Positions 23,448 through 36,499 of a DNA stretch of 64,000 nt are shown here, piece by piece. Location of the stretch: the NCBI GenBank assembly GCA_030549775.1, contig CM060176.1:97331815-97395814 (forward strand), read 5' to 3'. Below the pieces are notes generated by a model, which saw nothing but the letters and a program-made list of their open reading frames with translations, made no database searches and was not told the DNA's origin. Numbering within the stretch: the first letter of the stretch is position 1; the number at the start of each line of letters is the position of its first letter. The stretch is from Tamarix chinensis. Its lineage: Eukaryota; Streptophyta; Magnoliopsida; Caryophyllales; Tamaricaceae. Position numbers and translations under genes: made by a program.

Positions 23448-23499
23448 TTCTTATTCTTCCCTTCCTCACTTCTCTGTCATGATTTGCTCTCTCCTCGAT

Positions 23500-23736
23500 T
23501 GTATTACTCTGAGTCGATATAACCACACGGAGGCTACCTTGGAGCACTTTCGGATTGGTCGGCTAATCCTGCAGATCAATACGAGTCCTTTTAGTGCGCT
23601 TTATCCTCACTCACGCACTTTCCGAGAAATTTTCAGATAATTTCTGAAACTTCCCAAGAGGGTCACCCATCCTAAAAATTATTCCATGGCCAACACACTT
23701 AATTGTGAAGTTTTTAGGATGGAATCACCAATTTTT
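23500..23736 (-). mobile_element. Truncated Cassandra LTR, antisense
   Basis: Begins TGTATTACTCTGAGTCGATAT and includes the reverse complement of the 5S-like block ('gagggtcacccatcc', 'cacacttaattgtgaag'). It stops after 'ggatggaatcacca', so the last ~70 bp of the LTR are missing. Embedded in the long LTR 22444-26001. Confidence 0.85.
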
Positions 23737-26001
23737 ATCTAGTATAGATACTAATGCGTACATATTTTTTGTGGATAGTGTTATTGATATTTAGGTAATC
23801 TCGACCTTGCTTAAGGTGTCCTTAGAAGAGGCATTTTGTGGTATTAATTTCATAGCTGGGAGGTAAATCCAACTAATCCATAGATGGTAAAATTTTTGTG
23901 TAAAAATGATAGTTTAATTATCTAAGATAAAAATTATGCTAGGTTGAGGTTATCGAATATTTCGTATTTTTGCCAGAAAATGAAAACGTACAGTATCTTG
24001 TCTCTTTGTAAATTTTATGATGTATAGAATAATATATGTTGCCATGTTAATATCTAATAAATTATGCATGCCTTGGTAGTATTTTTGGTAGAGAAAAATG
24101 TGCATGTCTAGGGTTAAGGTTTAATAAAAAAATTGTCGTATTTTATGCTAGACCTACTAATGAGTTAAATGTATTCCTTGGATATTTTAGATAAATTTGG
24201 ACGTGTGGCATGTTGGCTTTAGAGAATAAAACTATCTCAATGGTGATTATTATGTGTCGCTTGTTCTAGGGGTAGAAACATAAATTTTGCATACCATGAT
24301 TCGTATCTGAAAGTTATTCGTGGAATGTGCATGAATATTATGATATGCTAGAACTGCATGCTAGGGTTGTATATGCGTACTATATTATGTCCGTATGTAG
24401 GGGTAATATGATCTTTTGTCATAATAAGGGAGTTTCTGTATGATGAATTATTGTTAGCTATTCTATTTTAGCCTTTTTATGATAAATATTCTATGAAAGT
24501 ATATCTAGTAATAAAGTAAATAAAAAAGATATTTTTTAAAAGTTGGAGGGTATTTTGGTCATTAGGGTAAAAATGTGATTTGACGTGAATAACTGGACTA
24601 GTCGACCTGAGTGTTGGCCTTAGAATAATTATGAAAGTAAATTGGATGAATGGATTGGATGGTTTGGAATTAGATAATTATTCGAGCTATGACATGATGC
24701 CTAACCCTATGTCGTGTTGACTTGGAATTGTTGCGACCATTGTGGGCCTTTGGATTTGAGATTAGATGATTGAATTATTGTGCAGGCCCTCATGGTCCCT
24801 TGATTGATTGATTGATGGCTAGATTGTTTTGATACGGACCTTAGTATTCTTGAAATAATAACTGTAAATTTTATAAGACACTAACCACTTAAAGAGAAAG
24901 ACTTGAGTTTGGAAAGGGATCCCATGCCTTAGAATAAGCCCTCGAGTGCATAGTTGGGCCTTTAGGTCAAAAGGCCCACTTCTGCTCTATAGGTATTCCA
25001 TACACCCTATAGAGGATATGCGTACTTAAGGACTTGGGTGTTGAGGTTTAGTATGGATGACTGATATGTTGTGTGGCTTCCTTGGCGAGCTTTGCTTTGG
25101 AATTGAGTGATTTGATTTGTTAAGACCTCCTTGACGATCATTGTCTTAAATATGGGATTGTATTCCACTCGAGAATTGATATTCGACTGATATAATTGGA
25201 TTTGATACCCATCATAATACATCTGTAATAATTGGATTAGGCATGGATTCAGCATGGCAAGATTGCTTGGAACATTAAAAACTCTCTTTGTTATGTTTAA
25301 AGTAGGATTGTTAATATCTTGAAATGGTTGTGAAATTTGAAGCATGTTTTTCTATACCCTTGCTAGGAAGTTTTGATCTAACTAACGTTGTCAACTATAA
25401 TGTGGGATCATATTATGAAATTTTTGTTTTGTATATGGTTTTATGTGTTTGGTTATAATCCCTTATTTGTATGTTGTGTGCGATGTGGGTATGCTACCTT
25501 TGTGGAGGTGTTGTGATTTACTCAGTACGAGGAAGTCATACAGATACTATCACTTTTTAGAGGAGTACGTTTGTGGCATGCAATAGTTGAATGAATTTGA
25601 GGAGCGTCATCCAGATGACTAGCTAGACTAAGGGAGTGAGGGTCCCTGCCCCTATAACCTCCACTTTTTTTTTCATAATATTATGATGGAAGGGATGAGT
25701 GTAAGGGAAAACCACTATCGCACCTTCGTGTGCTCTTTTGTGACCGATTTACTTTGACCTCCTATGTCACTTGTTTATTTGGATGTTCTTATTGTACAGA
25801 GAATCTCTTATTCGCAAAACCTTAATTTATGTATCATCTTTTCTCTCACTTTTGTTTGATTTGACTTGTTTTGAGCCTTAGCACTTAACATAATGAAGGT
25901 GAGGAGATCAGACTTATGTTGAGTGTGGTGGTGACACCCACTATTTCATAATTATCGCTTCCACAATGAAATTTTCAAGTACTGATTTTAGGGGTGTTAC
26001 A

Positions 26002-26278
26002 AGAAGAATTGATATGGTTATTTATATCAACATGATATACCATCCTTTTGGTGATTCCGTCCTAAGAACTCTACAATTAAGTGTGCTGGTCGTCGAGTAA
26101 TTTTAGGATGGGTGACCCTTCTGGGAATTTTTAGAAATTTTTCGAAATTTTCACGGAAAGTGCGTGAGTGAAGACAAAGCGTGCTAAAAGGAATCGTGTT
26201 GATCTATGGGGTCAACCGATCAATCCAAAAGCACTCCCGGGTAGCCCTCACGTGGTCGTATAGACTTGGGATGTTACA
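26002..26278 (+). mobile_element. 5'-truncated Cassandra LTR, sense
   Basis: Contains the clearest 5S-like segment of the window (26062-26128: 'ctacaattaagtgtgctgg', 'aggatgggtgacccttctgg') and ends GGGATGTTACA. The first ~30-40 bp are missing. The preceding LTR end GGTGTTACAAG resembles the lost Cassandra bases GTGTTATAAG, so the junction looks like a microhomology join. Confidence 0.85.
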
Positions 26279-28639
26279 CTGACCCTCTCTTCTCTTTTTT
26301 TCCCTTCTTCTCTTGCCCCTATTTTTCCTTCAACACCCCTTGCAGCCACCTCCATCGTCTCCACCACCAACCTAGCCTCCACACCGCCAGCTTCTCCACC
26401 CTACCTCTTTCTCACACTACCTCAAGCAGACAACACAAGCCTATCCTGCAGCTTGTCTCCTTTTCCTTTTATCCCCTTCGACACCCCCGACAAACACCAC
26501 TCTTGCATTCCACCACTCTTTCCCTCCTTTTCCTCCACCACCACAACTCCTCCCTACTATCTACCACCACCTAGACCTCCACTCCTGCACCATCACTTGC
26601 AACTACCCCACCTACACCTGCCACCCCTTCTCTTCCTCTCCTTCTCCTCTTCTTCCTCTTATGTCCCTTCTATGCACCTCCCTCCCTACAGCTTGCACCT
26701 CCACCTTTGCTGCCTTCGAGCCACCTACACCATACCCTAACCACCAACCATCTCCTCATTCACCTCCTATACCCAAAAACCAACACCAACACTTCCCACC
26801 ATCTCCCACAACCCTTCACTAAACCACCATCCTTCCCCATTCCATTTCTTTCATCCAAATTTTGCATGGCTCATGCTGCACATGTAATGTGAGTTATGCT
26901 GTGTATTTTTAGGTATTTTTGGATAATATTAAGGTATAAGGGTATTTAATAATCTTACATTTAATAAATATTTTTAATAAAAATCATTATTTAATTTATT
27001 TAATATTAATATGGTATTTGTGATATTTAATATTAAGCATTTTTAATCGGATGCTAGTAAAGTTTGATTTTTGCTACAAATAAGGTAATTTGTATACCCT
27101 ACTAAAATGTTTGGATTATAGTATGTTAGAAAATTAGGGTTTTTGACATATGATTTTGGCTAATATGATGTGCTACAAATAATCCCATGATTATTAAAGT
27201 TATCTTGGAAAGTAGAAAAACAATACATATTATCTTATGTAAGTTTTTATGTGTGTAAAAGGGGGATTGAGAAGTGATATAATGTGGGGAAGTGATGATT
27301 TATATTATGTGTATATGAAATACTAGATTAAGTATGTATGGACACTTGTAGTAAAAATATTAGTACTACGAGCCCTTGGGGAAATTTGGTCTTTCTGATA
27401 CATCATGATGTTTAACCCTAATCGGGATGCTTAATGTGTTATAAATGTTGCGAAAAATGGAGATAAGAGTTTGGTGTATTATAAATACAAGTGTTAGTAG
27501 AAAGATCAATATTTTATTACCTAGAGGTATTTTGGTAGTTTTACTTATACAATGGGGGTTGTCCTAATAAATGTGCATAACAAGTAATAATTGGTGTTAC
27601 ACATTGCAATAGTGGTTTGTGGTATTAGTAACATATGTTTGGGTATGAATAATAATATTATATAATCTAGGGGCATTTTTGGTAATTTTGCATGTACTAT
27701 GGCGATTAGTCAAATAAACATGCATGATAGGTATTAATTGATGTTAAATATAAGAATAGGGGTATATTATCTTAGTATTGCCTATTCAAGCATGATTATT
27801 AATATTATAGGTTTTAGGGGTGTTTTGGTAATTTGGAGTGTATCATGATTAATATGATAGTGAAGATGCACGATATGTGATGTTCGTCATCAAGCATGAG
27901 TATAGGGGTCTTGCCATATTAGATGTGGATGTTTCAGCATACTTATTACTATAGTATGCTTAAGGGTATTTCGATATATTGGGGTATGCTATAATGTTAT
28001 TCTTATAAACATCCAGGAAGTGTATTAATTATTGATTAAGCATAAGAATGTGTGCTTGATTGTTCTAGAAGCATATGTTAGGGTTTTTTGTGCAAAATGG
28101 TCATTTGGTATGTTGGGTAACTTAATATCATGATCAATAATTCAATTATGGTGTGTTATCCTTTTTATGGCACGTTGATAAAATAAAATGGAATTTGTGA
28201 TGGAAATGAATGGTAAAGAAGTAGCCTTATCCTAAGGGGTATTTTCGTCATTTTGATCTAAAGAGCTAAAGTGTAAGTATTTGAGCCTAGGATGGCCTTA
28301 GTGGAATGCTTATGTTGACATTGACAATGGTTTTTATTCAAGTTACTTTATAACATTGGAAACAAATAACAATGGTTAAGTATGATGGAATCAATACATG
28401 TGATTAATGTGTGCTTTTCGTGGTCACTCTAATAAACTACTAAAACTTAAAGTGAAAGACCTCGAGATTAGAAATGGTGTCTCTTTAGGGGTCGCTACCC
28501 TAAAGATGTAGTTTAGCCCATGATTATTATGGATTTTGCTAGTGTGCCTTAATGCCCCAGCCAAGTCCTACATCTTACTCTATTTAGCTCTACGAACCGA
28601 AGTAGGGGGTATGCATACTTATAGATTATGTGTCCTCGT

Positions 28640-28770
28640 CGGTAGGTTATAGTGTACCTTTGTATACCACTGTAACCAAGGTACCTTTGCGTCTCTAGGT
28701 TGATAGTCGGTAGGATACTGTGTCGCCCTTATGTGCTAATATAATGGGGGTACCTTAGTGTCTCTAGGTT
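28640..28770 (+). repeat. Imperfect short direct repeat in a long LTR
   Basis: Phrases of the type 'ggtacctttgcgtctctaggtt' recur after ~73-80 bp ('ggtaccttagtgtctctaggtt'). A related arrangement lies in the LTR at about 42480-42590. Confidence 0.5.
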
Positions 28771-29487
28771 CGTGATCTCCCTTCAAGTAAATAAAAAATG
28801 GAATTGTGTGATAATTGAATGGAAATGATTATTGGAATATGCAACAACAGCCTTTGAGCCTACCTATATATCGGTACTAGCCTTTGCGTCTACCTGTAAT
28901 GATTTGTGTGGATGGGCCTACTTGTGAATTGAGAAATGGTGAGTTGGTTAAGAGAATTGTATATATTGTTGAAAATGATATGGCTATCTGAATGATTATT
29001 GCATTTCAGTTAATATATGCATAATTCCATGTTCGCGTGATTGATGTGATGCATCTGATGTGTCCCATGCAAGCCTTACATATTATTCTCATATAATAGG
29101 TTACTTAGTACCATAATTCTGAAGGGTTCATTTTTTATGCCCCTACTTATTCAATGGACAGTGGCCTTTACAAGTTAGCTCACAAGCTCATTATAGGATT
29201 ATTCATCGGGATTAAGAGCACAGGGTTATCCTAGATTCTGACTAGTGTTTTGAATTGGGGGTTTTCTGTATCTTTCCTTATAATCTTTTATATTTTTTCC
29301 ACTAACAATCTATTTGTAACCACAGTTAGCAGGTTTTCTTTGAAAGTTGAGTTAACCTTCCTAACTATTGTGATACATTGTTTTATAATTGTATTATTGA
29401 AATATAAGTAAAGTAACGTTTTAACCTTAGCACTTATTATCGGTGTGGTAATTAGTGTGGAGGTAGTACCTTGAAAGTTACTGTCTT

Positions 29488-32400
29488 TGTAACACCCCCA
29501 AATTTCACTCCTGAAAAATTTCTCGTTTGAAAGAATAATGCAGAAGCTAAAATGCAATTTGGGGAATGTTACCGCCACACCTAATGCAAGATAAATGTCT
29601 ACCATCTATCTCATGCTAGATACAATGCTGAAACCAGTCCAACAAAATTCAACCAACATCTATGCCTTGAGGACAAACTCTCATAAGGAAATATTCATAG
29701 CCAGATGGCAAGTGAATAATTTCACTAAATAAGCTCATCGTTGAATAAACCAGCAAAAACTTGTGAAATAATCTTGGATTTTAAAAGCTTATCAAAGTAA
29801 TGAAAAATTAAAATTCAATTACAACTCCCTTGAAAATTTTATACAACACTTGAAAATTTTTAAAAATGAATACAGATAAATAAGGACCAATTTCGAGGGA
29901 TCAAACTCCGAATTGCCTACTCTCTCAAGCCAAGACTTCAATCCAAAAATAATATTCGATATCAAACTTGCACAAGAGGTCTGCTCCCCACCATCAGTGG
30001 ATCATCACAGGACTCATTCAACCAAGGTAGCATTAGTACGGATCTAGTACTGAGTAAATCACGACTACCTAACTCATGAAAGGAAACAGGACACACATAA
30101 GATATGACAATCTTTAGCTTACAATACTCATACTTAATTATCCATGTGATACATATTTTATTCCACTCATATAATAACTCATGCTCAATTACACATATGA
30201 TACATAAACCATTCTACTCATATAATAACTCATACTCGATTTATACATGCGATACATACACCAATTTACTCATATAATAACGCATGCTCGATTATACATA
30301 TGATACATACAATAGAACATGGCATCACATACTCATGCTCATGATACATGACTAGACATGAGAATACAAAAAGTACCAGCATACAAGAAAATCATGATCA
30401 CACACTGCCCTAGAAGGTATCATTCTGCACATAAGGTCCACATGTGATTTTAATAATAGATTATATGATAATTCGGTATGAACATATATCATATAGTATC
30501 ACTAATGTAAGGGAGACAACCAAGAAATATGTATAGGAAAAATAAATATAAAGCCCATGAGTGAGTGAGAATAATTCATTATTATATTCCTTTATTGCAA
30601 TCACCACCATTTGTTTATATTATCTTGAGGACAGAGACTTAAAGAGATCATAACAACTAATCTAGTACTCAAACGGTACTAGCCTTAGTTGGCCCACCCA
30701 AAAACGTAATTAAACCACCAATAAATAGGGTGCCTAATCACTTAAGTATGTATATTCCCTATTGGGCTGAAATATATCGAGACACCTATAGAGTAGAAGA
30801 GGGTCTCTCCAGACCTTGTAAGGCACCCGGGATCACAAAATAGAAAAACACCAGAATGGTACCAAGTGAATATCAAACCTAACTCGGATGGCTACCCCGA
30901 GTGATAAAAGTCCCAACTCAAGATCTTTCACTTTAAGTGATTAATATTTTATTCAAAGATTTAACCAATCATAAATCAGGCCCACACAATAGCAATTAGC
31001 TCACATCCATCAACACAATGAATTTCCATTATTATATCAATTTTAAGTGGCATTAAACCCAAGCGGCATTAAAGTCGAACCATTCCAAGTGGCATTAAAG
31101 CCAAACCAATCCAAATGGCATTAAATCTAATTGATTCTAGGGGCATAAAAGCTTAACCAATTCAAGTAGATTAAAGCCGATTGATTTTAAGGGGCATTAA
31201 GGCCGAACCAATTAATGTGGCACTAAGGCCGAATAATTTCAAGTGGCATTAGAGCCGAATAATTTCATAATATAAAGATACATCATAAAGTATCATATAA
31301 TTCTAATCCATACTCAACCCTTCACATACTCAAATACATACAATATTCAAGAGGCATAAGAACATGCATTTGCACTAAAGCTATAATTCATACATACATA
31401 CAATTACCACACAAGAATACAACATATGCTTGACATGATTAAATAATCGATAAGCATACTCATCACCTTTCACTTTGAACAGAAATACATCCAGATTCCG
31501 CCATAAGTAAAGGTAAGTAATGACTTACCTAAATCCAAAGCTAGCTAAGCAAATTGAGAAAGAGAGAGAGACATATCAAGAGCTCGACAATCCATGGAAA
31601 AGTTTCACTAGACCGCCGATAGAAATTGAAAAACTAGGTTAGAGACTACCTTATTGATCAATAATTCAAATATTATAACCAAATCAACATAAGGAGATAC
31701 AAGTGATCTTTCTTAGAAAACTTGTCTAAAAACCTAAGACTCGCGAGCTTAGCTCTATTAAGATTTAATATTAGATATTAATCAAATCATATTAAACACA
31801 TATCACTTGGGACATTTCAAATTGATTTGGAAAGTCGGAGAAAGAATAATATATTATAAGTTAATTTTATTGAAAATGCCTTACTAATTAGGTTTTACAA
31901 CTAAGGAGGCAAACCAACCGTTTTTAGAGTACTAATCCAAACCAAAATCAAAGTTAACACTAAGGTCAACCTAAGAATCCATTAAGGTCATCTTAGTCCA
32001 ATTATTCACACTTTGGGGCATAATAAGTCATAAACAACCAAAATGCCATTATATGTTATTTACTCAATAGTTTTCCACTTTAATACCAATTGTTATTAGA
32101 ATTAAGTGAAATTCATGGTATGAATAAATAACATTAAAATAGGTACATTAATATAACATATCAATTCTATCAATTTTCAGGAATGAAAAATATACCATTT
32201 TGCCCCCAAAACACAATAAAGCTCATTTAGCACATTAAACCATAATCATGTATAATTATTTTAACACAAGAAACCCTATTTTAATATGCTATCATACATA
32301 TATTTAAAATAAATAAATTTAACATATCCTTGCATAAAAATACATGGTCACAAACTTAGAGAAATTAATAACAATACATGATGCATGCATACTTTTATTA

Positions 32401-33886
32401 TGATATTATAAGAAAGCATAAAGTACACTTAAGCATAACATAAGAAACTTTAAACATACTATCACATGATTTTTATATTGTTAGTAGTAGTATATGGGTT
32501 ACCTTTTTCCAAGAACAAATAGAAAAATAATACAAAGAACCTCCAAAAGGATATCAACACCTTCGAAAGGTGGAGACATAAGAGGAGAAGATAAAGGATG
32601 ACAACTTCACAATTTAACCAAAAATCTAACCCTCTTTACTTATTTAAAAATAAATAAAGTCTAGATAGAAGGAAATGCAGAAGTAAAAACAAGAGAATAA
32701 GGATAAAGAGAGGAGGATGGGTCTTGGTTATAAGCTCAACAAAGCTTAAGAATACTTAGCAAAAATAACCAAAATGAAGAGAAAGGTGGGAGCAACCAAG
32801 AGGAGAAAATGAGAGAAATGTTGAATGAAAAAAAAGAAAGACAAATGGGGCATAATTAGGGGATGGACGAATCAAAAATCTATAGCCACAAGAGGGGGCA
32901 AAGGTAGCTTGTTCAACACTTGAATGATAAAGGACAAGGTGGTTGAGTGTGTAAGGTGGTGGAGTGTATTTAGGTTTAATAAAGTTATGAAAACCAATCA
33001 ATCAACTAAGGGATGGGGGAGGTGATGGTGTGTAGTTCTAAGGTGAGATATAAGCATGGGAAATGCAAGTGAATAAGGTTGAGTGTAAGAAAAGCCAAAG
33101 TGATACAACTAGCATAGGTAGAAAGTGTATGAAAGTACCTTTAGCTTATAATTTGGTTGAATGAATAAGACAATGGTCAACTTGATAAAAATATGATTGT
33201 AGAAGTGTAGGGAAGTAATTTCATGCATGAACAGTAGTTTTAGGATTTATATATTATTTTTAGTGGTGGAAAGATCAATAAAAAGGATAAAATTAATAAA
33301 AATAGCAAAAAAGCTCATAAAATTACGAAAATTTATAAAAACCCTTAAAATAATATTTTAAACTCACATGTAAAATTTTATGAATTTGCAAAAAGATTTT
33401 ATATATAAAATATTGAAAGGGTGGTTAATTAATAAGCTTGCAAGGTAATGACTAACATAAATACCAAATCTATTCCTAAAATCACGAAACTTTCCAGATC
33501 ATCTTATTTAATCATTTAAAACCTAAATATAATTTTTCATAATTTTTAACACACATATGATATGATATTTATCTAGCATACCTTAATTATATATTTTGCA
33601 TATAAAATTCAAAAGCGATAACAAACACAAATAAAATTAGACCAAAATTTCTAGATTTACATTTAAACACATTTAAGACCTAAATAAAATTTTATAAGAA
33701 TAGTTTATAAGTTTTAACTTAAAATTTCACATATATAAATAGTATTCTATAAGCAAAGTACGCCTAGCCTCAAATTCACAATTACTACTGAATCACCAAA
33801 AACAATCTTGATGATATAAAATGTTGTAAAATAATTTATGTAATTAAGTACACATAATTATAACTTGTTAAAAATGGGGTATTACA
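29488..33886 (-). mobile_element. Long solo LTR (4.4 kb), antisense, nested
   Basis: Starts TGTAACACCCCCAAATTTC and ends AAATGGGGTATTACA. It interrupts the sense LTR 26279-33952, with near-duplicate flanks GTCTT (29483-29487) and ATCTT (33887-33891). Its sequence corresponds over its length to the LTR of the LARD-like element at 48705-61167: shared phrases include 'gaataatg.(c/t)gaagctaaaat', 'cacacataaga', 'tactgagtaaatcac' and the GGCATTAAAG minisatellite at 31040-31260. No coding interior, so a solo LTR. Confidence 0.75.
31040..31265 (-). repeat. GGCATTAAAG-type minisatellite in a long LTR
   Basis: About eight imperfect units of 24-36 bp built on 'aagtggcattaaagccgaaccaa'. The homologous LTR has a shorter version at about 54695-54820, so the unit number varies between copies. 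Confidence 0.75.
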
Positions 33887-33957
33887 ATCTTAGTTTCCAC
33901 TTGTAACTTTTAAAAATGAAAATTTTTAATAGTAAATTTTGGGGGTGTTACAGAAAG

Positions 33958-34385
33958 AGACAAAGATCCCTTTTAACCTTGTAAGTAACAAAAAGTAGTA
34001 AGGAATGTATTCTGGCCTTCCTTTTTCTTCCCCAAATCAATATTGCTTTTCCCAAGTGCTGAAAGTTACATGTCAACCAACTGAAACAGACTTGTTACTA
34101 ATTGGTGTGGCTTCTAAGGGGGCTTGATAATGATGCATTATAGGGGCTGCATATGGTTAAAATACTAAAGGAAAATAAGGCTTAAAATGGAGGGAAAATC
34201 TTGAAGAAAATGTGGCTTTAGGTGACTTTTTTTTGGTTGGGTTTTGGATAAAAGGGGAAGGGTTTTGTATGGCTTACATGGCTAGGTTTTGATAGTTAAT
34301 TAATTTGTCCAAGTGAGAAGGGTTTTGTGGTTCTCAAACTTGGGGAAATTAATGGCTAGGTTATAATCTTCAATTATGGATGCTC
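33958..34385. other. AT-rich spacer between two insertion complexes; no gene
   Basis: Probably the same pre-insertion DNA as 21951-22443, since the GAAAG target site joins the two. Nothing recognisable in it. Confidence 0.5.
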
Positions 34386-34516
34386 CTTCATCAATTACTC
34401 AAAGTGAAACATAATTAACTATAAAGTTCTTCAAAGATAGACTTTCCAAAGAGAAAGGTATACCTTGTTGATATATGTAGTCATGCCAATATTTTTTTGC
34501 CTCTACCATATATTAC

Positions 34517-34550
34517 ATAATTTGAGGTATTATATAATACCTCAAATTAT
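34517..34550. repeat. Perfect 34-bp palindrome made of two head-to-head LTR ends
   Basis: A 17-bp arm, ATAATTTGAGGTATTAT, is followed directly by its exact reverse complement. The left arm is an antisense LTR end and the right arm a sense LTR start, flanked by duplicated 'gcctctaccat' phrases. Confidence 0.9.
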
Positions 34551-34673
34551 TGGCAGAGCCTCTACCATCTACCACATAATTTGGAGTATTATTTAATACC
34601 ACTAATTAGTGGTGGACAGTGGAAGCTTACAAGGATTGATAAGATTATCTATATCAACAAGTTTGTAATGCAT

Positions 34674-35402
34674 TGACCTTACTAGGGTCACGGGTAGTTA
34701 GTAAAGTGCTTTTGGGATCAATGATTGACCCCATAGATCAATATGAATCCTTTTAAAAGTATTTGTTTATTAACTTGAATGCATCCTAGATAACTTCCCA
34801 AGTAGTCACCCATCATTAAATTGTTCCAAGTTAAACACATTTAATTGTAGAGTTATTTAATGATAGGCTTTCCAAAATAAATTTATACCTTATTGATATA
34901 GGAAATCTTATAAATCTTTTTACACCTACACTATCCACCACTAATTTAGGGGTATCATATACACCCCTACTGAAAAACATAATATATTCATTATACCTCA
35001 ACCACTGTTTGTCTCATTAGAGTTCGTCCTAAGAATTATCTCACTAGGCAGCTAACTGACTCTTCCAAGTTCAGTTCAAAGTTGCAATTTTTCTCTAATA
35101 CCATTTGTAATACCATGGTCACACTAGAGTCATAGGTAGTTAGTATAGTACTTTGGGGGTCAATTACTAAATCCACAGATCAATACGAATCCTTTTGAGT
35201 GTATTTTTTTAACAACTCACATGCATCTCAAAAAGTTTCCCAAGATATTACCCAACTTTAAGTTGCTCAAAGACAGACACACTTAACTGAGGAATTATTT
35301 AATGATAGATTTTCCAAAAATAATTTATATCTTGTTTACATATGTATTCTTACAAAAAAAATTTAAGCCTCCACTACCCTTTACTAATTTGGGGGTATCA
35401 CA
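34674..35402 (-). mobile_element. Full-length Cassandra (second subfamily), antisense, nested
   Basis: LTRs at 34674-34959 and 35106-35402 with a 146-bp interior. The interior shows the primer-site complement CTCTAATACCATT beside the right LTR and the purine-tract complement ACACCCCTACT beside the left. Decayed 5S blocks appear in both LTRs ('gtcacccatcat' and 'attacccaac'). It sits in LTR1 of the sense Cassandra; the flanking pentamers (AAGTT, AATAT) match poorly, consistent with age. Confidence 0.85.
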
Positions 35403-36491
35403 AATATAATTTTTGTTTTGGAATTATATGGTTAAGTATGATTGACTTTGAGTAGTCCAAATATATCTAATCTTTTAGAAGGTTTTTGGAAAAGTGTGTG
35501 AGTGAGGATAAAGCATGTTAAAAAGAACTCCTGTTGATATGTGAGATTAATCATTAATCCTAAAATCATTCTATGTTACCTACGAATAGTATGTTGTGGG
35601 TGTTAAAGTTGCTATCAGGGTGAAACTTTAACCATGAGGTGAACTTGGCTGAGCTAATTATCCACCTAGTGAGAAGATTTGAGGGATGGGTTGTAATAAA
35701 ATAGTCTTTAGTCAATGTATAACAAGGATTTTGTGATCTTGACTGAAGGTGTATGTAATATCCCTAATTGGTGGTGGGCAATGAAGGCTTGAAAGGATTG
35801 ATAGAACTATCTATATGAACATGATATACTTTTTCTTGGAACATCTATCATTAGAGAAATACATAGTTAAGCATACTTAACTTGCAGTTGTAATACCCCA
35901 ATAAGAGAAACCATAATTATAAATGAATAATTATGTGTACTTAGTGATAATAGTTATTTAGGAGGTTTTGTATTAAACATATTATTATTGTAACACCCCA
36001 AGTCGACACGACCACATAGGGCTACCTTGGAGCGCTTTAGGATTGATCAGCTGGCCCCACAAATCAACACGAGTCCTTTTAACGCACTTTGTCCTCACTC
36101 ATGCGCTTCCCGAGAAATTTTAAAAAAAATTTTGAAACTTCTTGGGATGGTCACTTGTAATACCCCATAATTTTTAATAATAAGAATAGAAAGTCAGTAA
36201 AAATAATGAGATATATAAGGGAACTTATATATATGTGTATTATTTAAATGATAAGACTAAGTTTCTGATAGCTATAATAGTTAAATGATAAATATTTAAA
36301 TTATAGTATTTTATTACGTATATACATAGCAAGTAAATAATCGGTTGCTAATAGAGTTTAATTAAGTAATGTTGTTATGTGATATATTTAATGAGTTATT
36401 AGTAAATGAGAATTTTTAATTAATTAACTACTTTTAGAATTCTCTAAAGATAAGTTACACTTCTTCTGTAACCCTAGTAGCCTCCCATTAT

Positions 36492-36499
36492 TATAAATA
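36492..36499 (+). promoter_or_regulatory. TATA box of a long LTR
   Basis: TATAAATA about 340 bp into the LTR, matching TATAAATA at 50391 in a second copy. Likely the LTR promoter. Confidence 0.5.

Larger units (their letters stand above)
22444..26001 (+). mobile_element. Long LTR (Tekay/Del-like), left part of the 11.5 kb mosaic
   Basis: Starts TGTAACACCCCGAATTTTT and ends TTTAGGGGTGTTACA. Layout: AT-rich 300 bp, pyrimidine-rich leader 22745-23500 that includes a ~158-bp CTT microsatellite, a Cassandra fragment (23500-23736), an AT-rich body, a 'ctcagtacgaggaagtcata' block at about 25527, and near the end the 'gccttagcacttaaca...gtgtggtggtgacacc' hairpin-type motif (25877-25939). No coding interior. 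The left flank GAAAG pairs with the far end at 33953, not with the sequence after 26001, so this LTR and 26279-33952 belong to one rearranged unit. Confidence 0.65.
26279..33952 (+). mobile_element. Long LTR, right part of the 11.5 kb mosaic (interrupted)
   Basis: Starts abruptly in a C/T-rich leader (26279-26870), runs through an AT-rich body to 29487, is interrupted by the antisense LTR 29488-33886, and resumes at 33887 to end AATTTTGGGGGTGTTACA at 33952. A hairpin-type motif 'ccttagcacttattatcgg...tagtgtggaggtag' precedes the break (29425-29467). The AT-rich 5' third of this LTR is absent. The right flank GAAAG (33953-33957) matches 22439-22443. No genes. Confidence 0.65.

Noticed and set aside
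23060..23640. Poly-Leu, poly-Ser and poly-Arg proteins
   Set aside because: All three arise from one CTT microsatellite read in different frames and strands.
26062..26128. Possible 5S rRNA gene (AATTAAGYGTG ... AGGATGGGTGACC)
   Set aside because: Only the central promoter part of 5S rRNA is present; the ends are missing, and the segment sits inside TGTAA...TTACA LTRs repeated about a dozen times. It is the 5S-derived part of Cassandra, not a functional rRNA gene.
26266..26892. Pro/Ser/His-rich frames resembling cell-wall proteins
   Set aside because: Overlapping frames in a C/T-rich LTR leader with no signal peptide or conserved repeat motif. The same artefact appears in every long LTR.
30000..33000. 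CRISPR-like spaced repeats (GGCATTAAAG units)
   Set aside because: The units are contiguous and imperfect with no unique spacers, in a plant LTR; a minisatellite.
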